Part shown: positions 44,536 through 53,814 of the stretch, piece by piece
Numbering within the stretch: position 1 is the first letter of the stretch
Layout: each line of letters starts with the position of its first letter
NCBI GenBank assembly: GCA_036960175.1
Contig: JBALWH010000011.1
Span: 1 to 64,000 of the forward strand
Origin: Motiliproteus sp036960175
Lineage (GTDB): Bacteria; Pseudomonadota; Gammaproteobacteria; Pseudomonadales; Balneatricaceae
Direction: 5' to 3'
DNA: 64,000 nucleotides
The notes under the pieces: model-generated
Database searches by the model: none
What the model saw: the letters and a program-made list of their open reading frames with translations, nothing else
What the model was told of the DNA's origin: nothing
Translations under genes and position numbers: made by a program

Positions 44536-47114
44536 TGGAGCCTCCCAGAGGGCGGTGATTTCAAAATCTGATCAGGAACGCTGGAATGCTCTTTATACTG
44601 TTTCCAGGCGGGGTAAACACAGGCTAGCAAGGCCGCTGTCACCGCCAATATTGGAGCCTGAAGCAACGACTGCCACTCTAACTCGTAAAATAGAGTCCAG
44701 CCAAACGCCCGCAACTGAATCACTTCAATCAAACCCCAGGCCAGCAACATACCCACCGGCACAGCGGCGATACCCGCCAGCAAACCAATCAGTAATCCCT
44801 GATAGCTCAGCAACAGCACCCGTTGCTTTAGACTAAGCCCCACTGCGCGCAGCAATTTCATCTCCTGCTGCCGCTCAAGCTGCAGCGCCATCAGCGCCGA
44901 TAGCATGCCGACAAAGGCGACCAACAAAGCCAACAACCGCAGCACATCGGTGACTAGGAATGTGCGCTCAAATATTTCCAGCGATCGATCCAGCACCCCA
45001 CGACGTTCACTGATGCGCAGCATATCAGCCTCTGGCAACCGCCTGATTCGATTCAGCAGCGACTGAATATCAGCCTCAGGTTTCAGATACAGGCCCGCCA
45101 CTCGACCGGGTTTCAAATGCCAGTAACGGGAGAAGTTCTGCGGGCTTAGAATCGCCCGGCCATTACTGTCACCGTAATCAAAATAGACGCCGGCGATGAC
45201 AAATTCCTCTACCCCTAAGGGGGTCATCAAAGGGATCTTATCCCCTCGAAAAAGCCCATGGCGATTTGCCAAAGGCTCGCTAATCAGAATATGTCCTGGC
45301 TGCTGAAAATCCTGCCAAACCTGTTGCACGTCAGTGCTTTTAAATCGATGCTTAAAACGAGATTTAAAACGATAGCCCGACTGCGCCTGAGGAGGTAAGT
45401 CACTGGCAAAGAGTTGCAGCTGCCGACCTAAAGTTTCAGTGCTGACACGCTGATAGGAGGCTAGCGTTTCTATTTCCGGCTGATCTTGCAACCATTGCCA
45501 AATTTGCGGTGCTAGGGAACGGTAATCATCGGGCAAACGCGTCTGCGGGGAGATATAGATATCGGCGTTGAGTCGCTGCTTTAACCACAGATCCAGGGTG
45601 GATCTGAAGCTACCAATCATCAGGCTCATCGATACCGTCACAGCAACGGCCACCATTAACGCCATTAACGCGACGGCTGTGCGGCTCAGTCCTCGTTCCG
45701 TGTCTTTTAGCGCCATGGAAAAAACCAACCCCCGCTGCGGGCTGCGTATGGCGGCCAAGCCACGACAGCTATAGCTCACCAACATCGGCATCAGACAGGC
45801 ACCGGCCAATAGCAAGGCAGTGACAAGCAGATAACCACCGACAATGCCAGTTTGCGGCAGATAATAGAGCACCAAAGCCAGCAACAATAACAACACCGAC
45901 AGGCCCGGTAAGCGCTGACTTAACTGCCGGGATTTACGCTCCAGCAGCACTCGGCTCTGGCTGCTACGGACCGATGTTTTTACTGCATGCAACGCCGGCA
46001 TTAGACCCGCCAGCAGTGCACCACCGAGCCCAACCGCAACTACCTTCAGTATCAGCCAAGGTTGCAACTGTAGGATTTCGATCGGGCTTACCGCATAAAG
46101 ATCGTTAATGGTGCGGGTCACCAGTACCAGCAATTGGTCTGCCAACAACAGCCCTGCCAGCAAGCCCAGCAAAGTACCAATACTGCCGATCAACAGCAGT
46201 TCTAACAGTAGATAGGTAATTAACTCGCGCTGACTGACTCCGACATTTCGCAGCTGTCCGAACAACTGCTGGCGCTGCACCAGGGAAAAGAACAAGGTGT
46301 TGTAGACCAGAAACACCCCGACCACCATGGCCAATAACCCCATTGCACTGAGATTAAGGTGGAGGGCTTCGGTTAGGTTTTCAGTGGCTCCACGACTTTT
46401 CTGCACGCTGACTAACTGAATGCCAGCAGGTACCCATTGGCGAATTTTTTGCGCCTTATCGTCATCAATATTCAATTCAATATGATCAATTTTTCCGGCC
46501 ATATTAAACAACTGCTGAGCCCGGCCAATGTCCATCAGTAACAGCGAACTGAAGCGACTATCATCTGCGGCCCCAATGCGGCCAATAATATTCACCGGCC
46601 GATCACCCCTATCGGTAAACAGTGTTAATTCGGCGCCTTTGAGTTGTTGTCGTTGATAGCTTATCTCCCCGATCAGCACACTGGCAGGCTCTAGCAGTAG
46701 CTGTCGCGGCTGAAATCCGTCGGAAACCGGCACCTCCTGCATTGGCCCAAAGCGCTGCAGTTGAAAAACATCAATGCCCAACAACTGCACCACCGGACCA
46801 GTGTCATTATGCAGCCGCACATGACGGCTGATCAGCGGCGCAGCCTCTACCCCCCAGTGTTCACGCAACTGGGTTAACAGCGATTCGGCAATAGGCTGCT
46901 CGCTACTGAGCCGATATCTGGCCTGACCCAGCAGTTGCTCATTAGCAATGTCGAAGTTTTTCCGGGCACTGTAGTTGGTGATTTCCACCCCGGAAACTCC
47001 AGCCACGCCGAGCATTATTCCTAGCAGGGCAAACATCAGCAACCAAGGGTGTTTACGAAAATAACCGAGATTGGCCTGCAGTAATAATGGTGGCAATAAG
47101 CGCAGGCCCACCAC
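44532..47114 (-). CDS. FtsX-like ABC permease (AttF/AttG-type, fused)
   Basis: An 860-residue permease with two FtsX units: helices near the N-terminus (about 25-45), a group around 260-400, a middle pair near 410-500 and a last group around 735-850, with two large periplasmic regions between. It looks like AttF and AttG permease halves in a single chain. It overlaps the ATPase gene by one base and the AttH gene by 4 bp, forming a three-gene operon. Confidence 0.9.
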   Translation of the reverse strand: MVGLRLLPPLLLQANLGYFRKHPWLLMFALLGIMLGVAGVSGVEITNYSARKNFDIANEQLLGQARYRLSSEQPIAESLLTQLREHWGVEAAPLISRHVRLHNDTGPVVQLLGIDVFQLQRFGPMQEVPVSDGFQPRQLLLEPASVLIGEISYQRQQLKGAELTLFTDRGDRPVNIIGRIGAADDSRFSSLLLMDIGRAQQLFNMAGKIDHIELNIDDDKAQKIRQWVPAGIQLVSVQKSRGATENLTEALHLNLSAMGLLAMVVGVFLVYNTLFFSLVQRQQLFGQLRNVGVSQRELITYLLLELLLIGSIGTLLGLLAGLLLADQLLVLVTRTINDLYAVSPIEILQLQPWLILKVVAVGLGGALLAGLMPALHAVKTSVRSSQSRVLLERKSRQLSQRLPGLSVLLLLLALVLYYLPQTGIVGGYLLVTALLLAGACLMPMLVSYSCRGLAAIRSPQRGLVFSMALKDTERGLSRTAVALMALMVAVAVTVSMSLMIGSFRSTLDLWLKQRLNADIYISPQTRLPDDYRSLAPQIWQWLQDQPEIETLASYQRVSTETLGRQLQLFASDLPPQAQSGYRFKSRFKHRFKSTDVQQVWQDFQQPGHILISEPLANRHGLFRGDKIPLMTPLGVEEFVIAGVYFDYGDSNGRAILSPQNFSRYWHLKPGRVAGLYLKPEADIQSLLNRIRRLPEADMLRISERRGVLDRSLEIFERTFLVTDVLRLLALLVAFVGMLSALMALQLERQQEMKLLRAVGLSLKQRVLLLSYQGLLIGLLAGIAAVPVGMLLAWGLIEVIQLRAFGWTLFYELEWQSLLQAPILAVTAALLACVYPAWKQYKEHSSVPDQILKSPPSGRLQ

Positions 47115-47878
47115 TACAGTCCCGCATCCTGATTAGCGGCTTGTTCTGTTTCAACCTGGCCTTGATTTAAACGCAGCACCCGGTCCCCATGGGCTGCCAG
47201 ACGTTCATTATGAGTCACCAAGATCAAACTCTGCTGCCGTTGCCGTACCTGATCAAAAAGCAACCGTGAGACTTTCTCGGCATTACTATTATCGAGGCTG
47301 CCGGTGGGCTCATCCGCTAATAATAACGAGGGTTGGTGCACCAATGCCCGAGCGATGGCCACGCGCTGCTGCTCACCGCCGGACAGTTGTTCGGGATAGA
47401 GATCCTCAATGTGTAGCAACCCCAGTTGCCCGAGTAGCTCACGGATCGGTTGCTGATCCTGACACATCCTATTCAGCTGCAAGGGCAACAGCAGGTTTTC
47501 CATCACCGTCAAACTGGGAATCAGATTAAAGAATTGAAAGACGATACCAATATGCTGACGCCGAAACAGCGTGCGCTGATGCTCACTCAATTCGGTGATG
47601 GATTTTCCGGCAATAGTCACGGTCCCCTGATCCGGATATTCAAGCCCGGCGATCAGATTCAATAGCGTAGATTTACCTGAGCCACTAGCACCCAGCAGCA
47701 CCAACACTTCACCGGGGGACAGGGTCAGATCCACGCCTTTTAATACGGTTTGTGAGCGACTGCCAACATCGAAGTTTTTATGCAGATTTTTCAGTACCAG
47801 CAGCTTCTCTGCAGCGGCATTAGTCTCGGCAATAGCCTCAGGAACAATCTCAGGAATAGTCTTTGCGCTCATTGGCAT
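47114..47878 (-). CDS. ABC exporter ATPase partner of the AttH/FtsX system
   Basis: A 254-residue ATPase with Walker A (GASGSGKSTLL), signature LSGGEQQRVAIARAL and Walker B (LLLADEPTGSLDN). It has an N-terminal extension of about 25 residues rich in alanine and glutamate; the second ATG (47872) is an alternative start. It is the first gene of the operon that runs through the fused permease to the AttH-like protein. Confidence 0.92.
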   Translation of the reverse strand: MPMSAKTIPEIVPEAIAETNAAAEKLLVLKNLHKNFDVGSRSQTVLKGVDLTLSPGEVLVLLGASGSGKSTLLNLIAGLEYPDQGTVTIAGKSITELSEHQRTLFRRQHIGIVFQFFNLIPSLTVMENLLLPLQLNRMCQDQQPIRELLGQLGLLHIEDLYPEQLSGGEQQRVAIARALVHQPSLLLADEPTGSLDNSNAEKVSRLLFDQVRQRQQSLILVTHNERLAAHGDRVLRLNQGQVETEQAANQDAGL

Positions 47879-48098
47879 CTCCGATCAGGCAAGATAGCTA
47901 CAACATCATCGGTTTGACGACGCTGTCTGCCTTGTCTCGTCCATAGAGCAGAGCCACCCGCACACGCTTGCTCATAACCTTGGCTCCAATAGATACTGAC
48001 AAAGCCGAGAATAAGTGTGTACCAAGCAGCTTCAGGTTGCTACCGAAGGCAAAGGAAAGATTGTGTTGCTGTGGAGGTACCGCCGCTGCGCCCTAGTC

Positions 48099-48506
48099 TC
48101 AGGCGCAACCCTTGTCTTTGAGATAGGCAGCCAGTTCACGGTCCACCACGTTGATATGATTGCGTAGCCAGTCGGCCAAGAAATCCAGGAAGGCCTTGGC
48201 GGCTTCCGGATCATCGCTCATCAAGCGCACATCAAAACCGAATAGTTCATCGGTGGTACGACTGTGATTCTGTCGATGCTCTATCAACCCAGGATATTCG
48301 AACTCTTTCATCAGCTCTTCTTCGTCAGAAAAGTGCACCAGTACATAGTCCATCAACTGATTGAGGATATGTAAAAATTCGTCCTTAGAGTCTTTCCGCT
48401 CTAGAGCCTCCCAAGTGTCATTGATATAGCCGATAAAAAGACCATGTTGCTCATCAATAAGGGAAACGCCCAATTTCAGGCTGTCATCGAATACAAATTT
48501 GTCCAT
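48099..48506 (-). CDS. Bacteriohaemerythrin
   Basis: A 135-residue four-helix di-iron oxygen-binding protein. All ligands are in place: H21 (DEQHGLF), H58 and E62 (HFSDEE), H77 and H81 (EHRQNH), H117 and D122 (NHINVVD). It is soluble and should carry or sense oxygen or protect against it. It stands alone. Confidence 0.93.
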   Translation of the reverse strand: MDKFVFDDSLKLGVSLIDEQHGLFIGYINDTWEALERKDSKDEFLHILNQLMDYVLVHFSDEEELMKEFEYPGLIEHRQNHSRTTDELFGFDVRLMSDDPEAAKAFLDFLADWLRNHINVVDRELAAYLKDKGCA

Positions 48507-48619
48507 AAATACTGTCCTCTAAACAACCCATAAGACGGTTGAAGTGCCGCAGTATAGGCTTTTATGCGGTAAAGGATAATTCAACTTTAAGGGAAAGCCT
48601 AGGCCCGCTATCTCAGCAC

Positions 48620-49627
48620 CTACGCTTTATCTTTGCCGCGATTGAGCTGTTTTTTAAGCGTAGGAGGCGTGCCACGAATCATCAGCGTATCAGTATCGGG
48701 GTCATAGACCACCTGCTCACCCAATAACATTTCGGAAAAACTGATACTGATTCCTTTCATCGATCCGCTGTAACGAACAAATTTCTTCAAGCCACTACGA
48801 TCGGCCGGAATATTACTCTGCAATGGACTATCGTGCTCAGACACGTAGTTGAAGAACTTATCCGGATCAGTAGTATCCAGGGCAACAGAGAGTTCCTTTA
48901 TTTGCACCCGCTCACCGGATTCTACCTGCTCATTACAGTATTCATAAGCCTTCTGCTTAACTTCGGAAACTTTGCCCTGATCTGGGTAGGACTGGTCACA
49001 ATAGTCTTTAAAAACCTTCAGCAGGGTCTGAGTCTGCTCCTTAGCATCCAACTCTTCAGTACAACCGATAAACTGTCTAAAACTTTCATTCAGCTCTTTG
49101 CCGCTGCGGGATTTTACGAAGGATATGTACTGACTGCTGCCCTCCTGGCGCCACTCATCCAGATTAATTTTGACTCCCATCTGTACCTTACCCAGATCCA
49201 GATGCCGGGCATCATTGAGTTCCAACTCATCATCAATAATGACCGCCGGACTGGTGCTGAGTAGCAGAATGATAAGTTGTTCCTGCTCCAGCACACGCTG
49301 GCGAGAAAACAACAGATAGCCGGTGACCGATTCGGCCTGTTGATCTAGCAGTGATTTGAAATGTTTGAGGCTGTGATCGCTGAACTGCACCAGGTCGATC
49401 TCGCCATTCAGGTATTGCTGCAACCAACCGCTGAAGGGGAATTGCTGGGGGTCTGTTTCAAAACCACCGTAGATTTTTCCGGAACGGTTGTTGTAGGCAG
49501 CAACGACTTTGCTGATCAACCCTTCCAATGGCGAATTCAGGGTCAGCAATGAGCGGCGCTGGGAGATGTTAGTTTGTTCACCGTCCTGCCGCTCGATGAA
49601 ATGAACAATCGCTTCTTTAATCGCCAT
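48620..49627 (-). CDS. yejK: Nucleoid-associated protein YejK (NdpA)
   Basis: A 335-residue protein of the 37-kDa nucleoid-associated family. The family pattern is visible at the N-terminus (AIVHFIERQDGE), in LLISTSPAVII-like beta segments and in the C-terminal GMKGISISFSEMLLG region. It binds DNA and associates with the nucleoid. Length is normal. The plus-strand frames inside it are shadows. Confidence 0.9.
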   Translation of the reverse strand: MAIKEAIVHFIERQDGEQTNISQRRSLLTLNSPLEGLISKVVAAYNNRSGKIYGGFETDPQQFPFSGWLQQYLNGEIDLVQFSDHSLKHFKSLLDQQAESVTGYLLFSRQRVLEQEQLIILLLSTSPAVIIDDELELNDARHLDLGKVQMGVKINLDEWRQEGSSQYISFVKSRSGKELNESFRQFIGCTEELDAKEQTQTLLKVFKDYCDQSYPDQGKVSEVKQKAYEYCNEQVESGERVQIKELSVALDTTDPDKFFNYVSEHDSPLQSNIPADRSGLKKFVRYSGSMKGISISFSEMLLGEQVVYDPDTDTLMIRGTPPTLKKQLNRGKDKA

Positions 49628-49691
49628 AATCTGAGTTCCCGTGGAGCCTTAAAAAAGGCGCATTATGCCAGAAACTCAGACTCAGCAATAA

Positions 49692-49957
49692 AGGAACCTG
49701 CGAAATAAGTCCAGTGTGTTCTCTGCGGGATCTAGAATGGCCAGATGTGCGAAAGACCGTGCAGTGAAATGTCTGGACCTTTTCAAACGGTCTGACAAAG
49801 CAGGTGGCCATTCTAGAGCCCGTCCTTCGGAGCTTTCAGAGAGACCGGATCTCGGTGTTAACGATTTTCGACGTACAACCAGTATGTCTGCAATCGCTGC
49901 CTTGATCTCCAATCTCTCTGAAAGACAGAGGCGCAAGAGACTTGTTCGCAGGTTCCT
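49692..49957. mobile_element. MITE-like element with nested inverted repeats
   Basis: 266 bp bounded by AGGAACCTGCGAA (49692-49704) and its perfect complement (49945-49957); the match continues inwards through AAGTC with one base inserted. Inside lie two further inverted pairs: tctagaatggcca (49731-49743) with its complement at 49805-49817, and ctttcagagaga (49833-49844) with its complement at 49913-49924. The element would fold into two arms closed by the terminal stem. It has no convincing gene. It separates yejK from the MipA-like gene. Confidence 0.75.
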
Positions 49958-49971
49958 AAACTTACCGCACT

Positions 49972-50736
49972 TTAAAACTTATAATTCAAACCGACACTGG
50001 CGCGAGCCTCACGATCATCGTCGACCATGGAGCTGTCAGAAATATTATCGTCCAGCCAGGTATAACGAACATTGGCCACCGCAGTCCACTGTGGCGCTAT
50101 CTGATAATAAGCATCGACCTTGATATAGGGGTTAACGCTGGAGTCGGCGTCATAGGTGCCGATACTACCGCCGTTACGGGCAGATTCTGCAGCGCTGACA
50201 CCGTAGTAATAATTATTGTAGTCATCACTCTGCCAGTCTAGACCGACAGCCGGAGTGAGTCCTGATTGCTGATCATTGCCAGCCAAGGGAAAAGCGTAGT
50301 TGATATTGACCCGCTCACCTTCGTGAGTGTCGGAAATATCCGTCAATGCGGTAATGCTGAGGTTTTCTAAACGGTAGCGGACGCCTGCCTCGAAGGCCAT
50401 ATCCCGTTCATCCAATGAAGACAGCGAATCACTATCGTCAGGATCAAATTCCAGGGTATTGAGATTACCGATCACTTCGATACTGCCGGTACCCTTATAG
50501 ACCTGATACCCCAGTTCTGTGCCGCGCACATGGAAATTACCGGACCGGTAATTAATCAGCGGAATGACTTGAGGATCATTGTCGTAGTCACGATAGGGGC
50601 TATCGCTGACCGTAGCTCCCAAACCTAAACTAAATTCTGATTGTTGTGAGCTCTGGTCAGCAAAAGCTGCCGAGGATACCAGCAAGGGAGATAGTAATAG
50701 TGCGCTGTTTAGAGCCAATCGAGATGAATTAATCAA
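49972..50736 (-). CDS. MipA/OmpV-family outer-membrane protein
   Basis: A 254-residue outer-membrane protein. The signal peptide (about 1-26, cleavage near AFADQ) is followed by the MipA/OmpV opening (FSLGLGATVSDSPYRDYDNDPQVIPLINYRSG), alternating beta strands, and a C-terminal YKF ending in phenylalanine, as needed for outer-membrane assembly. MipA in Escherichia coli scaffolds peptidoglycan enzymes; many homologues are simply barrels of unknown cargo. Confidence 0.88.
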   Translation of the reverse strand: MINSSRLALNSALLLSPLLVSSAAFADQSSQQSEFSLGLGATVSDSPYRDYDNDPQVIPLINYRSGNFHVRGTELGYQVYKGTGSIEVIGNLNTLEFDPDDSDSLSSLDERDMAFEAGVRYRLENLSITALTDISDTHEGERVNINYAFPLAGNDQQSGLTPAVGLDWQSDDYNNYYYGVSAAESARNGGSIGTYDADSSVNPYIKVDAYYQIAPQWTAVANVRYTWLDDNISDSSMVDDDREARASVGLNYKF

Positions 50737-50850
50737 TGGTGTTACTCCTATCTGTAAGTCGATGGGAGTACTTTATAGAGCGGGCTGAAGCCCAGCCAAT
50801 GAGTCGGACTTATGACCGCTATGCCTGAGAGTTATCGAACCTTTTTTGCC

Positions 50851-51810
50851 CTATTCTTCTGTCGCCTGCTGACTCTCTTTCATACGCTCTACTTCCTCCG
50901 TGGATATGCTGACAATCCGTTCCCGCAGCCATTTCGAGGCCGGATCATTGTGATTGCGCTCGTCCCAGAACAGATTGGTAGTGAAAGCCTTGGTATCAAA
51001 CTCTTTAAATTCCAGGGGCACCACTGAGTCTAAGCCCAACAAGTTCCACCAGGTGTATTTAAAACCAACCAAGAAATTATCACTCTGCAATAGCGCCTGT
51101 CGGATGGTCATGAAATGGGAAGCTTCCAGATTAATAGTGCGCTGCAGCCCCTGACTTTTCAAATAAAGATCCATGGGGCCGCGATCATTTATCCCCTTGA
51201 ACCAGGGTTTGATATGACCGTACTGGACCATTTCCTCGGTGCTGATCTCCCCTTTGTCAGCAAAAGGATGATTTTTACGCACAAAGATACAGGTATGATC
51301 TTCAGACAACTGACGTCCGTGAATCCCAGCAGGCAGATTGTCGCTCATAACGCCGCAGACAAAATCAACGGTGCCCTGAGACAGCGCCTGAATACTGTCA
51401 GCACTGTAATGAACCAGTTTCAGATGCACTCCAGGCGCCTCTTCTACCAGCTGTTCCATTAATTTGGGTATAAATAACGCAGAAAGGGGGTCGGCAGCTG
51501 CAATGCTAAAGCTGCGTTCAAGATTCGCCGGTGTAAATTCCGCAGGGGTCAGAACTTTGATCAGCTGATCCAGTGCTCTGACTATGAGCGGATGCAATTC
51601 CAGGCTTTTGGGGGTCGGGTCCAACCCCTTGGGAGTGCGTATAAACAGCTGATCGTTAAACAGACCCCGCAGTCGCTGCAGCGTTTTGCTCATGGCCGGC
51701 TGGGTCACATGCAAACGCTCAGCGGCGCGGGAAACATTACGCTCATCCATCAGCGCATTAAAGGCCACCAACAGATTAAGATCGATACGGTTTAACTGAT
51801 CCGGATTCAA
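50851..51810 (-). CDS. LysR-family transcriptional regulator
   Basis: A 319-residue regulator with an N-terminal winged helix-turn-helix (NLLVAFNALMDERNVSRAAERLHVTQPAMSKTLQRLR) and a periplasmic-binding-like effector domain. I place the start at the TTG at 51808-51810 because AAGGAG lies six bases before it; the frame is open further, to a GTG at 51846, which has no ribosome site. Effector and targets are unknown. It is not divergent from its likely neighbours, so the usual target inference does not apply. Confidence 0.88.
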   Translation of the reverse strand: MNPDQLNRIDLNLLVAFNALMDERNVSRAAERLHVTQPAMSKTLQRLRGLFNDQLFIRTPKGLDPTPKSLELHPLIVRALDQLIKVLTPAEFTPANLERSFSIAAADPLSALFIPKLMEQLVEEAPGVHLKLVHYSADSIQALSQGTVDFVCGVMSDNLPAGIHGRQLSEDHTCIFVRKNHPFADKGEISTEEMVQYGHIKPWFKGINDRGPMDLYLKSQGLQRTINLEASHFMTIRQALLQSDNFLVGFKYTWWNLLGLDSVVPLEFKEFDTKAFTTNLFWDERNHNDPASKWLRERIVSISTEEVERMKESQQATEE

Positions 51811-51885
51811 GGGAATCTCCTTATACACCTGAGCTATTCGCTTCACAGCATAGATGAGTCATCCCTTAATCAGCAACCCTCACTG

Positions 51886-52407
51886 CTACTCGATAAGAGG
51901 AATCTGTTTCGCCATACTCAAGCTCACCAGCACGTCCATGCGGTGTTCAAGCTGGAAAAAACGGGCTAACTGCCGTGGACTGAGCACTTCCAGAAAGCGA
52001 TTACCAAAACGCTGGCGCAGTAATTGTCGCTGGCTATCTATCACCCCATGTTCATTTAGCAGCGCCAGTGCCATGTCGTCACTGACCTTGCCCTGATGAT
52101 AGGCCTCAGCGTATTGCACGATCTGGTTCCAGACGCGGTCATTGACCGTCTCCATGGCAATCACATAATCACTATAGATCTCCCAGAAGGCGCCATCCTG
52201 TTCAGCCTCTAACTGCATTTTCTGCTCTAACAACTGCAATCGATTGAAGCGCAACTTAGCCCGGTTTTGTTCAATATCCATCGCCATGGACATCGCCATA
52301 ATAGGATTCGGCTTAAATGCTTCAGCGTTACTCTCACTATTATCAGTGTTCGCCATGACCGCCGAACTGGAAAACAACATAACTAATAACCACTGTCTGA
52401 TTTTCAT
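51886..52407 (-). CDS. Exported helical protein, CpxP/Spy-like
   Basis: A 173-residue exported protein with a signal peptide (1-19, VMANT). The mature part is helical, methionine- and glutamine-rich (PIMAMSMAMDIEQNRAK), and near residue 149 has LSPRQLARFF, similar to the LTxxQ motif of CpxP/Spy-type periplasmic chaperones. Assignment to that group is tentative. It lies 40 bp or so upstream of the LysR gene on the same strand. Confidence 0.6.
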   Translation of the reverse strand: MKIRQWLLVMLFSSSAVMANTDNSESNAEAFKPNPIMAMSMAMDIEQNRAKLRFNRLQLLEQKMQLEAEQDGAFWEIYSDYVIAMETVNDRVWNQIVQYAEAYHQGKVSDDMALALLNEHGVIDSQRQLLRQRFGNRFLEVLSPRQLARFFQLEHRMDVLVSLSMAKQIPLIE

Positions 52408-52478
52408 ATCCTAAACCCTTTATTAAATGTCTGAATTCGTTGCCTATACGGATGAACAAAAGCGTTTCCTAACCCCTT

Positions 52479-52505
52479 CGTCATCGTCATCGTCATCGTC
52501 ATCGT
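52479..52505 (+). repeat. Hexanucleotide tandem repeat
   Basis: Four perfect copies of cgtcat plus a half unit lie in the 299-bp region between the divergent CpxP-like and RND adaptor genes. It is a simple-sequence tract of the kind that varies in length by slippage; it is not in a coding frame. Confidence 0.85.
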
Positions 52506-52706
52506 TTCGAAATATTTAACAGGCATTTTAAAAGCGGCGCTAATGACTGCCGGTTATAAGCGCTATAACCCTGATTAAATGGAAAAAAGGTCAATTAGAG
52601 CTACAGTATTAGTTCAACATTATTAATTAATGTAACCCTTCATTTAGCAGGGCTACAGCAATGCCAGCGAATCAAATACGTCCTATTACGTCTGCATGGA
52701 GCGACT

Positions 52707-53813
52707 ATGTCAGTGACATTCCCCAAACCAACCAACCTGCCATTAGCTATCGTGTTTGGTACCACCCTAGTACTCGGACTTAGCGGCTGTGAAGAAAAGC
52801 AGCAAGTAAAAGCTGAGGTTATCCGCCCGGTAAAAACCACGATTGTCGAAGAGCCTGTACTTAATCGTACCCGCTCCTTCCCCGGTAAGGTGGAAGCCAG
52901 CAACGAAGTGGATCTGGCGTTTCAGGTGGCTGGAGCTCTGACAAAACTGCCGATCAAAACCGGACAGCAGGTAAAAAAAGGCACCTTACTGGCGCAGTTG
53001 GACACGCGGGACTATCGCAGCGATTTAAAAGGTCTTGACGCCGAATACACCCGCGCCAAAGCTGATTTCCGTCGTGCTGCAGAGATTTTCAAGAAGCGAC
53101 TGATTTCAGAAGCCGATGTCGACCGCCTCCGCGCTGCTCGGGATGTAGCCGCCGCCAATGTCGAAAAGTCACGCAAGGCGTTCAAAGACACCAGCCTAAA
53201 GGCCCCCTTTAGTGGCGTCATCGCCACCCTTTATGTCGACAATTTCCAGGACATTCAGGCTAAGCAGAAAGTGCTCAGTTTGCAGGATAACAGCGCCTTG
53301 GATATCGCTATCCAGGTACCGGAAAAACTGATCGTTCAGGGAAAATCACGCGGTCGTCCAACAGGTCTGACTATCGTTGCTCAAATTGAATCATTCCCAG
53401 AAAAGACCTTCCCTCTGACCATTAAGGAATTCTCCACGCAAGCAGATCCCGACACCCAGACCTTTGAATATGTAATGACTATGCCTGCGCCAAAGGATCT
53501 CAATGTACTGCCCGGAATGAGTGTGAATGTCATCGTCACCCCTAATGCTGAGGTCACCACCGAAATCCCCCTGATTACGATTCCGGCAACGGCTGTGTTT
53601 GCCGACCCCAGTGGCTCAAAACAGCAATTTGTATGGGTCTATCAAGACGGCACAGTGAAACGACAGCCGGTTAAGGTAGGCACGCTAGGGGCTGACCAAA
53701 TAGAAATCATCGACGGTTTGGAACCGGGCCTACGTATCGTCACCGCTGGCGTTCACTACCTGCAAGCCGGTCAGAAAGTTCGCCTATTTGAAGGCAAGGT
53801 AGGGGCGAACTGA
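52707..53813 (+). CDS. RND efflux periplasmic adaptor lipoprotein
   Basis: A 368-residue membrane-fusion protein with a lipobox (GLSGC, C28) after the signal helix. It shows the first lipoyl half (EVDLAFQVAGALTKLPIKTGQQVKKG), a short alpha-hairpin, the second half (LKAPFSGVIATLYVD), and beta-barrel and membrane-proximal domains. It bridges the RND pump and an outer-membrane channel. The next gene starts one base after its stop, so the two are co-translated. Confidence 0.92.
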   Translation: MSVTFPKPTNLPLAIVFGTTLVLGLSGCEEKQQVKAEVIRPVKTTIVEEPVLNRTRSFPGKVEASNEVDLAFQVAGALTKLPIKTGQQVKKGTLLAQLDTRDYRSDLKGLDAEYTRAKADFRRAAEIFKKRLISEADVDRLRAARDVAAANVEKSRKAFKDTSLKAPFSGVIATLYVDNFQDIQAKQKVLSLQDNSALDIAIQVPEKLIVQGKSRGRPTGLTIVAQIESFPEKTFPLTIKEFSTQADPDTQTFEYVMTMPAPKDLNVLPGMSVNVIVTPNAEVTTEIPLITIPATAVFADPSGSKQQFVWVYQDGTVKRQPVKVGTLGADQIEIIDGLEPGLRIVTAGVHYLQAGQKVRLFEGKVGAN

Positions 53814-53814
53814 A

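Noticed and set aside
49716..50123. 135-codon plus-strand frame across the MITE-like element
   Set aside because: It runs from the repeat element into the antisense of the MipA-like gene; its content is explained by those two features.
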